64,000 bases of DNA from JBGSTR01 sp963707135. GTDB taxonomy: Bacteria > Pseudomonadota > Gammaproteobacteria > Chromatiales > Chromatiaceae. The notes under the pieces are model-generated. The model searched no databases. It saw only the letters and a list, made by a program, of their open reading frames with translations, and was not told the origin of the DNA. Both the position numbers and the translations under genes were made by a program. Below, one piece after another: positions 57,201 through 64,000 of the stretch. Location of the stretch: NCBI GenBank assembly GCA_963707135.1, contig CAVPOY010000009.1, positions 1 to 64,000 on the forward strand, given 5' to 3'. Position 1 is the stretch's first letter, and the number at the start of each line of letters is the position of its first letter.

Positions 57201-58831
57201 GTCGCTCGCGGGCGGCGACGGGTCGGAGCCCGGCTCGGGGGCGCGTCTCGCGCTCAGGCTGGCCCTGGCGACCGCCGAGTCGCTCCAGGCGCCGCGGCTC
57301 GACGCCTATGCCCGGGAGGTCCGGGACACCGCCGAACGCGTCCGGGCGCTGATCCGCGACCTGCTCGCCAATGCGCTGCCTTCGGACGATCTGGATGCGC
57401 TTTCCCGCGGTCTCGAGGGCATGGGCGCCGGGCAGTCGGACCTCGGCGCCGTCATCGGCCAGGCCGAGGACGCCCTGGGGGCCGGGGTCGACGCCCCGCG
57501 ATTGCGGCGTCTCGTGGGTCTGGCCCGCGATCTCTCCGATCTCGCCTCGCGGCTCGGGGAGGGCCGCCAGGGCCTTGGGCGCGCCCGGTCGAGCCTGGTG
57601 CTGTCGGGCTGGACGGGGATGGCCTTTCCGCACAACCCCTTCACCGGTCCAGTGATGCTGGACCCCGCCGGCGACGGTGCCTTGCTCGCCGCGGGCCTGG
57701 CGGAGGGCACGCTGCGTCGGATCGCGAGCGAGCTCGCGCTGCTGCGCAAGGCGCGCCTGGAGCTGGAGCAACCCGCGGAGGCCGCGCGCCGATGGGCGGA
57801 GCTGGAGTGTCTCGGTTGGCACGACCTAGACGCGGACGAGCGTCGCCGCTGCCCGCCGCTGCTTCTGGTCGGCGACGGCGGCCTGCTGACGGGCCTGGGG
57901 CTGGGGCAGCTAGCCTCGCTGCTGGGAGGCGACCTGCCGGTCAAGGTCCTCGTGCTGGCGGACCTGGACCTCGGCATCGCCGCGCCGCCCGAGCTCGCTG
58001 CGCCTGCTGGCCGTCGTCCAGGACCCAAGGGCCGAGGTCGGCCTGCTAGCCCTGTCCCAGCGCGGCGCCTACATCGCCCAGACCGCGCTGGGCGTCCCAG
58101 GGCATATGAGCGAGACCTTGGAGCGAGCCCTGAACCATGAGGGTCCGGCGCTGATACACCTGCACGCGCCGAGCCCTCGGCGCCACGGTTTCGCCACCGA
58201 TCGCACGCTGGAGCGCTCGCGCGACGCGGTCGAGACCCGGGTCTTTCCGCTATTCCGCTACGACCCCCACGGAGAGGGCGTGTTCGGCTCCCGGCTGGAC
58301 CTGGACGGTAATGCGGATCCACTACTGCCCTGGGCCAGCGGCGGGGACGCTGGAGGCCGGACCGCGGCGGACTGGGCCTTGGGTGAGCGGCGGTTCGCCC
58401 ATCTGTTCAGCCCCATCGCGGACGGCGACTCCGGCCCGACGCCGCTGGCGGACTATCTCGAGTTAGGGACGAGTGAGCGCCGCAAGCGGACGCCGTTCGT
58501 CGAGCGTGCCGGCAACGGGGAAGCGCCGAGGCGCTTCCGGGTCGACCCCGAGCTGGTGCGCGTCAGCGGGGAACGGCTGGCGGCCTGGCGCATGCTGCAG
58601 GAGCTTGCCGGATTGGTCACGCCCTTCACCGCCCGCGTCCGGGCGGAATCGGAGGCGCGGGTCGAGGCCGAGCACCAGGCGGCGCTCGAGGCCCAGGCCG
58701 ATGCGTACGAGACCCGCATTCAGGGCCTGCGCGCCGAGCTTCGGGAGGAGACGCGGCTCGCGATGCGCGAGCGGCTGATGCAGCTGGCAGGTTATCGCGG
58801 TGCCGCGGATCAACAGGGGCGCGCGGAATGA
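54256..58831 (+). pseudogene. Giant PFOR-like (NifJ-type) protein, one frameshift
   Basis: About 1524 aa when one extra base near 57990-58010 is removed; normal PFOR is about 1190. Domain order follows PFOR: I (FPATGAELAW; NLFGQPLASLAAEGPRGAL keeps the TPP-activating Glu; HLAARAL), II (FLDAFAGTALEKSFADFA, GVLGMRCLRPFP), III/gamma, V with CTGCGRCWSGCP (about 781) and CKGCGICAQVC (about 912), VI with LLVGDGGLLTGLG (about 1205), ALSQRGAYIAQTALG and GPALIHLHAPSPRRHGF. It lacks the CAGCGET proximal-cluster Cys pair (SGWTGMAFP at that place) and the NTGGQ TPP motif. The C-terminus adds a coiled coil (AEHQAALEAQADAYETRIQG). Probably non-catalytic electron-transfer or assembly subunit (inference). 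Confidence 0.8.
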
Positions 58832-58919
58832 GCGGGTTTCCTGCCGGTCGACCTTCCGTGGGCCGCTGCTCGGTCCAGACCGTGCCCCTTCAGCTATCTC
58901 AACACGCGCTCGAACGCCG

Positions 58920-60261
58920 ATGATCGCCCTTCGGTCGCTGCTCATGCAGGGTTTCTCCCACGGCATTCACCCGCGGGACCACAAGGAGAGGACCGCCGCC
59001 CTCCCCACCCAGCGGATGCCCTTCGTGGACCGCTATGTGTTGCCGTTGAGCCAGAGCCTGGGTGCGCCGGCCCGTCCGGTGGTGCGAGCCGGCGAGCGGG
59101 TGCGCCGCGGACAGCCGATCGCCGAGCCCTCGGCCTTCTTCTCGACCAGCCTGCACAGCCCGGTGACCGGCCGCGTCCGGGATATCGGCAGCCGCCGGTT
59201 CCCCGGCGGGCGCTTCGAGCAGGCGATCGAGATCGAGGCCGACCCGTTCGCCACTCAGCGGCTCGATCCGGCGCCGCGTCCGGACTGGCGGCGCCTGAGC
59301 CTGGACGAGCTGAGCGCCGAGGTGCAGCGGGCCGGGATCGTCGGCCTCGGGGGCGCGGCGCTGCCGGCCCATGTCAAGTACGCCCTGCGCGAGGGCGTGA
59401 AGATCCGTTACCTGATCGCCAACGGCGCCGAATGCGAGCCCTATCTGACCAACGACCACCGGGTCATGGTCGAGCGGACGGACGACCTGCTCAGCGGCAT
59501 CGAAATTCTGCACACCCTGCTCGGCGCCGAGGAGACCCTCATCGGGATCGAGCTGAACAAGCCGGACGCCATCGCCGCCCTGCGCGAGCGCATCGGTAAG
59601 GGCAGTCCGATCCGGGTGGAGCCCCTGAGGGTCAAGTATCCCCAGGGCGACTCCAAGATGCTGATCAAGGCCCTGCTCGGCATCGAGGTCCCGAAGGGGC
59701 TGCACGCCGCCGACCTCGGTATCATCATGAATAATGTCGGCACCATCACGGCCATCGCCGACTGGTTCAACCGGGGGATGCCCTACATCGAGCGGCGGGT
59801 GACGGTCTCGGGTCCAGGCATTCCGCGGCCTTCCAACCTGCTGGTACCGCTCGGGACGCCGGTGCGCGAGGTCCTGCGGTTCTGCGGCGGAAACACGGAG
59901 GACACCCGCGAGGTCGTTATGGGCGGTCCGATGATGGGGACACCGCTCGCCAGCCTCGACGCCCCGATCATCAAGACCAGCTCCGGGGTCCTGGCGTTCA
60001 CCGCCGGGGAGACCGCGCGTCCGCCCGAGTTCCCCTGTATCCGTTGCGGGCGGTGTGTCGAGGCCTGCCCCTATTTTCTGAACCCTTCAAAGCTCGCCCG
60101 GCTGGCCCGGGCGCACCTGTATGACGAGATGAAGCAGGCGCATCTGATGGAGTGCGTCGAATGCGGTTCCTGCACCTACTCGTGCCCGTCCGGTATACCC
60201 GATCGTGCAGCTGGTGCGCAGCGCCAAACAGACCCTGCGTCAGGGGAAACGCAAGGCGTGA
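58920..60261 (+). pseudogene. rnfC: RnfC, electron transport complex subunit C, one frameshift
   Basis: Starts MIALRSLLMQGFSHGIHPRDHK (Met at 58944 is an alternative). NADH/FMN-binding region GIVGLGGAALPAHVKYAL and NGAECEPYLTNDHRVM; SLBB region; two [4Fe-4S] motifs CIRCGRCVEACP and CVECGSCTYSCPSGIP. One extra G at 60201 shifts the frame; without it the protein ends IVQLVRSAKQTLRQGKRKA with TGA at 60259-60261, about 446 aa. It shows no long Ala-rich C-terminal repeat as in E. coli RsxC. The shift makes the raw reading frame run on into rnfD, which is not a genuine fusion. Confidence 0.88.
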
Positions 60262-61280
60262 AGACCAAGGACCCCAGGCTGCTGGTCCGGGCCGCGCCGC
60301 TGCTGCGGCAGGAGATCACGACAGCGCGGGCGATGCGGGACGTGCTCTACGCGCTGTTGCCCGCGACGCTGGCCGGGGTCTGGTTCTTCGGGCTCGGGGC
60401 CGCGCTGGTGCTGTTGGCCAGCATCGCCGGGGCCGCGCTGACCGAGTGGGCGTTCTCGTCCCCTGATCAGCGCAAGGATAGGCTGCTCGACGGCAGCGGG
60501 GTGCTCACGGGCCTGCTGCTGGGCCTGACGCTGCCGCCGGCGCTGCCCTTGTGGATGGCGTTCCTGGGCGGTGCGGTGTCCATCGGGCTCGGCAAGCTGA
60601 TCTGGGGCGGGCTCGGGCACAACCTGTTCAACCCGGCCCTGGTCGGGCGGGCCTTCCTGCTGGCGACCTTCCCGGCGGCGATGACGACCTGGAGCGCGCA
60701 CTCGTCCGGTGGCGGCGACCTGTTCCGGGTCTATTCGTCGAATCTGGCGTGGCCCTTCCTGCAAGGGAGCTACGACGCGGTCAGCGCCGCCACGCCGCTG
60801 GGCCTGATGAAGTTCGAGCAGCTGCCGACCGGGCTCGCGGACCTGCTGCTCGGCAGCACCGCCGGGTGCATCGGCGAGACCAGCGGGGTGCTGCTGCTCG
60901 CGGGCGGGGTCTACCTGCTGCTGCGGCGGGACATCGACTGGCGCATCCCGGCCGGCATCCTGCTGTCGGTCGCCGTGTTCTCGGGGGCCCTGTATCTAAT
61001 CGACTCGGCGCACTACCCCGGTCCCCTGTTCTCGGTGCTCTCGGGCGGCCTGCTGATCGGGGCCTTCTACATGGCCACCGACCCGGTGACCTCGCCGCTG
61101 ACGCCCCGCGGGTCCTGGATGTTCGCCATCGGGGTCGGGCTGCTGGTGGTCCTGATCCGGGTCTTCGGCGGCTTTCCAGAGGGCGTGATGTACGCGATCC
61201 TGCTGATGAACGCCGCCACGCCGCTGATCGACCGCTACACCCAGCCGCGTGTCTTCGGCCGGGGCGTCAAGACCCGATGA
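60258..61280 (+). CDS. rnfD: RnfD, electron transport complex subunit D
   Basis: 340 aa from a GTG at 60258 that overlaps the repaired rnfC stop (GTGA). Polytopic membrane protein with about nine or ten helices; covalent FMN site SAATPLGLMKF, and GKLIWGGLGHNLFNPALVGRAFLL and AFYMATDPVTSPLTPRG typical of RnfD/NqrB. Part of the membrane path for Na+ or H+ translocation. The stop overlaps the rnfG start (ATGA). Confidence 0.94.
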   Translation: MKTKDPRLLVRAAPLLRQEITTARAMRDVLYALLPATLAGVWFFGLGAALVLLASIAGAALTEWAFSSPDQRKDRLLDGSGVLTGLLLGLTLPPALPLWMAFLGGAVSIGLGKLIWGGLGHNLFNPALVGRAFLLATFPAAMTTWSAHSSGGGDLFRVYSSNLAWPFLQGSYDAVSAATPLGLMKFEQLPTGLADLLLGSTAGCIGETSGVLLLAGGVYLLLRRDIDWRIPAGILLSVAVFSGALYLIDSAHYPGPLFSVLSGGLLIGAFYMATDPVTSPLTPRGSWMFAIGVGLLVVLIRVFGGFPEGVMYAILLMNAATPLIDRYTQPRVFGRGVKTR

Positions 61281-62012
61281 AGGTCGCACCGCCAGACCCG
61301 TCGCGCGACGGCGGAGCCGGGCGCGGCCCGGCTGATCGCGACCCTCGGGATCGCCGGCCTGTTGTCCGGCCTGATTATAGTGACGGCATTCGAGGCCACG
61401 CTGCCGACCATCACCGCCTACAAGGCCCGGATGCTTCAGGAGGCGGTCTTCAAGGTCCTGCCCGGGACCGTCAGCCTGCAACGGCTCGCCTACCGCGACG
61501 GGAGTCTGGTGCCGATCGAGCGGGAAGCCAAGGGCGAGGAGATGGTGCTTGGCGGCTACGACGGGGAGGGGCGACTGATCGGCTACGCGATCCCGGGGGC
61601 CGGGCCGGGCTTCCAGGACATCATCCGACTGCTGTTCGGCTATCGTCCCGAGGTCCGGCAGGTCGTAGGCATGGAGATCCTCGAAAGCCGCGAGACGCCG
61701 GGCCTGGGTGACAAGATCTACAAGGACGCGGCCTTCGTCGCCAATTTCCAATCCCTGTCCATCGACCCGGAGATCGTCACCGTGAAGAAGGGCACCCGGT
61801 CGGCGCAGAACGAGATCGACGCCATCACCGGCGCCACCATCTCGTCCAAGGCCGTGGCGCGGATCATCAACGAGGCCGCGCGCGCGCTGGCTGCCGAGGC
61901 TGCCGGAGTCCGCGGACTCTTCGGCGGATGGGGCGGGGCGATGAGGCTCGAGGCGCACCAGCCCTGCGGCACGGCACGGCGTCGTTCGGACGGAGGCCGC
62001 ATTCGGACATGA
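61277..62012 (+). pseudogene. rnfG: RnfG, electron transport complex subunit G, one frameshift
   Basis: ATG at 61277 gives MKVAPPDPSRDGG. One extra base between about 61300 and 61325 then moves the frame to AARLIATLGIAGLLSGLIIVTAF, the single N-terminal membrane helix. The periplasmic FMN-binding domain follows: AIPGAGPGFQDIIRLLFGY, GMEILESRETPGLGDKI, and the FMN-attachment motif ITGATISSKAV. About 244 aa repaired. The last 25 residues (from GWGGAM) look unusual and could hide another shift. The stop overlaps the rnfE start. Confidence 0.88.
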
Positions 62013-62660
62013 GCAACAAGCACCCGAACGCCCGCGAGGAATTCATCAAGGGCCTGTGGCGGGAGAACCCGGTGTTCGTCCAGGTGCTCGGCATGTGCCC
62101 GATGCTGGCCGTCACCAATTCGGCCGAGAACGCCCTGGCGATGGGCGGGGCCACCTTCTTCGTGCTGGTCGCCTCGAGCTTCTTCGTCTCGTCGCTGCAG
62201 CGCTGGATTCCCAGGCAGGTGCGCATCTCGACCTATGTGATCATCATCGCCAGCTTCGTGACGGTCACCGATTTTGCGCTCGAGGCCCTGGTGCCGAGGC
62301 TGCACAAGGAGCTCGGCGCCTTCATCCCGCTGATCGTCGCCAACTGCATGATCCTCGGCCGCCAGGAGGCATTCGCGTCCCGCAATTCGGTGGGACTCGC
62401 GGTCCTGGACGCGCTCGGCATGGCCAGCGGGTTCCTGTTCGCCCTGCTCGCGCTCGGCAGCGTGCGCGAGATCCTGGGCGAGGGCAGTCTGCTCGGCGTG
62501 TCAGCTGTTCGGGCCGAGCTTCGAGCCCTGGGTGATCATGATCCTGCCGCCGGGCGGCTTCCTGACCCTCGGGCTGCTGCTGTTGTTCTTCAATTGGCTG
62601 AAGGAGCGCCGGGAGCGTCTGGTCGAGCGGCTCGACGCGATGGAGGCGCAAACGCCATGA
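62009..62660 (+). pseudogene. rnfE: RnfE, electron transport complex subunit E, one frameshift
   Basis: MSNKHPNAREEFIKGLWRENPVFVQVLGMCPMLAVTNSAENALAMGG is typical RnfE/NqrD, with the Cys of the membrane Fe-S centre in GMCPMLAV and the second in IVANCMILGRQEAFAS. One extra T at 62501 shifts the frame; without it the end is QLFGPSFEPWVIMILPPGGFL and NWLKERRERLVERLD, stop at 62658-62660, about 216 aa. The raw frame runs on into rnfA, an artefact of the shift. Confidence 0.9.
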
Positions 62661-63235
62661 GCGATCTGCTCTGGATATTCGTCAGCGCGCTGCTGATCAA
62701 CAACTTCGTGCTGGCCTATTTTCTCGGCCTGTGCCCGTTCCTCGGCGTGTCCCAGCGTCTGGAGACCGCCTTCCGGCTGGGCCTGGCGACCATCTTCGTC
62801 ATGCTGGTCACGGCGCTCTGCGCCTGGCTGCTCAACACCTACATCCTGCCCTACGCGCCGTACCTGAGGCTGATCAGCTTCATCGTCGTCATCGCCAGCA
62901 CGGTGCAGTTCATCGAGATGGTGATCAAGAAAACGAGCCCGGCGCTGTTCAAGGCCCTAGGGATATTCCTGCCGCTGATCACCACGAACTGCGCGGTCCT
63001 AGGGCTCGCGATCTTCGCGACCAACAAGGGCTACGGCCTCGTCCAGGGGCTCGTCTACGCGCTCGGCGCGGGCGCCGGGTTCACGCTGGCCCTGGTACTG
63101 ATGGCGGGCCTGCGGCAGGAGACGGAGCTGGCCCCGGTGCCCCGGCTGATCCGCGGCACGGCGATGAACCTGATCATTGCCGGTATCCTGTCGATGGCCT
63201 TCATGGGCTTCGCGGGGCTGTTCAGCGCAGCGTGA
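62657..63235 (+). CDS. rnfA: RnfA, electron transport complex subunit A
   Basis: 192 aa from the ATG at 62657 overlapping the repaired rnfE stop (ATGA). Six membrane helices, inverted-topology partner of RnfE. Contains LLINNFVLAYFLGLCPFLGVS and LPLITTNCAVLGLAIF, whose cysteines ligate the intramembrane [2Fe-2S] cluster shared with RnfE. Last gene of the cluster. The order here, rnfB ... rnfC-D-G-E-A, differs from E. coli rsxABCDGE in placing A last. Confidence 0.95.
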   Translation: MSDLLWIFVSALLINNFVLAYFLGLCPFLGVSQRLETAFRLGLATIFVMLVTALCAWLLNTYILPYAPYLRLISFIVVIASTVQFIEMVIKKTSPALFKALGIFLPLITTNCAVLGLAIFATNKGYGLVQGLVYALGAGAGFTLALVLMAGLRQETELAPVPRLIRGTAMNLIIAGILSMAFMGFAGLFSAA

Positions 63236-63319
63236 GGCGGGTGATGGGCGATCTGGGCTTATGTTCTGTGGTCTCGCCGTACCTTGTGCGACCAATGGTT
63301 GATGGTCGAGCGGTGTGAT

Positions 63320-64000
63320 CTAGACGCGAATTCGGTCCTGATTCTCCAGCATCCACTGGTATGTCCGTGCGAGCCCGTCGTCCAGGCTGATGCGTGCCGT
63401 CCAGCCCAGGCTGGCAAGACGCGATACGTCCAGCAGTTTTCTCGGCATGCCATCGGGCTTCGAGGCATCGAAGCGAATATCCCCCGCGAAGCCGGTGACC
63501 TGGCGGATGGTTTCGGCGAGCTCGCGGATGCTGACGTCGGTTCCGATGCCGACATTGATGTGGGAAACCATCGGCTGAGTGGCACCGCGATAGGTTGCGG
63601 GGTCCAGCTCCATGACGTGGATGCAGGCGTCGGCCATGTCGTCCACGTGCAGGAATTCTCGACGGGGCTTCCCGGTTCCCCAGACCTCAACGGCATCGGC
63701 CCCCGCCTCCTTGGCCTCGTGGAACTTGCGGATCAGCGCGGGCACCACGTGGCTGTTTTCAAGGTTGAAGTTGTCGCCCGCGCCATACAGGTTGGTCGGC
63801 ATGACGCTTCGGAAGTCGGTCCCGTACTGCCGGTTGTACGACTCGCACAGCTTGATGCCTGCGATCTTGGCGATGGCATAGGGCTCGTTCGTCGGCTCCA
63901 GGGTGCCGGTCAGCAGCGCTTCCTCCCTCATCGGCTGCTCGGCCAGGCGAGGGTAGATGCATGAGCTGCCGAGAAAGAGCAGGCGCTCCACGCCGTAACG
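63320..64000 (-). CDS. fcl: GDP-L-fucose synthase, N-terminus beyond window
   Basis: At least 226 aa; the reading frame is open to the window edge. Extended SDR family: LFLGSSCIYPR (catalytic Ser), NEPYAIAKIAGIKLCESYNRQYG (YxxxK), MPTNLYGAGDNFNLENSHVVPALIRKFHEA, GTGKPRREFLHVDDMADAC and INVGIGTDVSIRELAE match GDP-4-keto-6-deoxymannose epimerase/reductase (WcaG). The Rossmann NADP-binding start lies outside. It makes GDP-fucose for polysaccharide or LPS and probably begins a separate surface-sugar locus. Confidence 0.92.
   Translation of the reverse strand, partial: RYGVERLLFLGSSCIYPRLAEQPMREEALLTGTLEPTNEPYAIAKIAGIKLCESYNRQYGTDFRSVMPTNLYGAGDNFNLENSHVVPALIRKFHEAKEAGADAVEVWGTGKPRREFLHVDDMADACIHVMELDPATYRGATQPMVSHINVGIGTDVSIRELAETIRQVTGFAGDIRFDASKPDGMPRKLLDVSRLASLGWTARISLDDGLARTYQWMLENQDRIRV

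Noticed and set aside
58800..61280. An apparent 826-aa RnfC-RnfD fusion protein
   Set aside because: One extra G at 60201 explains it. Removing it restores a normal RnfC end (TGA 60259-60261) and an overlapping GTG start for RnfD.
61928..63235. An apparent RnfE-RnfA fusion of 435 aa
   Set aside because: An extra T at 62501 destroys the RnfE C-terminus and stop; with it removed, RnfE ends at 62660 and RnfA starts at 62657.

Overview
The window is a GC-rich bacterial chromosome segment that reads as a gammaproteobacterium, most likely of the Chromatiales type (inference). The reasons are the origin-proximal order mnmG-rsmG-parA-parB-atpIBEFHAGDC-(FKBP PPIase)-glmU-glmS, a proton-type c-subunit in the ATP synthase, long-form HisG, and an Rnf complex linked to a 2-oxoacid:ferredoxin oxidoreductase. 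I see no tRNA, rRNA, CRISPR array or prophage.

Layout. 1-9.8 kb is an accessory zone: an IS91-type transposase tail, two tandem DUF1254/DUF1214 exported proteins, an IS256-family element with inverted repeats and an 8-bp target duplication sitting in the last codons of an AraC-type regulator, a patchwork of gene fragments (AraC tail, RHS, IS91, DUF1254 start), a patatin-like lipoprotein, and a 400-bp inverted-repeat element carrying TATGTGAAG motifs. 9.8-25.3 kb, all on the minus strand, is the housekeeping block listed above. 25.4-30.0 kb holds MoxR ATPase, DUF58 protein, TgpA-like transglutaminase and a CarS-like membrane protein. 30.0-33.1 kb holds a metallophosphoesterase and a MalZ-like glycosidase. 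33.3-34.0 kb is a single AT-rich integron cassette carrying an AbiV-type gene with a recognisable attC. 34.5-47.2 kb holds hisG, a TrkH-type transporter with a KTN partner, the large helicase Lhr, a Sel1-like protein, a PEP-mutase/isocitrate-lyase-family enzyme, a lytic-transglycosylase-like exported protein and an MFS/ATP-ADP-carrier-like transporter.

47.6-63.2 kb is the most interesting region: korA-korB, an 840-aa protein with a C-terminal [4Fe-4S] domain, rnfB, a very large PFOR-like protein (about 1524 aa when one frameshift is repaired), then rnfC-rnfD-rnfG-rnfE-rnfA, all on the plus strand and mostly overlapping or closely spaced. KorAB keeps its TPP and Fe-S motifs. The PFOR-like protein has lost the CxxC of the proximal cluster and the usual TPP asparagine motif, and by eye its C-terminal domain is related to the C-terminal half of the 840-aa protein. 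I propose that these two proteins are electron-transfer or scaffold subunits that couple KorAB directly to the ion-pumping Rnf complex.

The window has at least ten frame interruptions, and every one I could examine is a net +1 base. They include seven in the Rnf region, so residual sequencing or assembly insertions are more likely than true gene decay. The window ends inside a GDP-L-fucose synthase gene.
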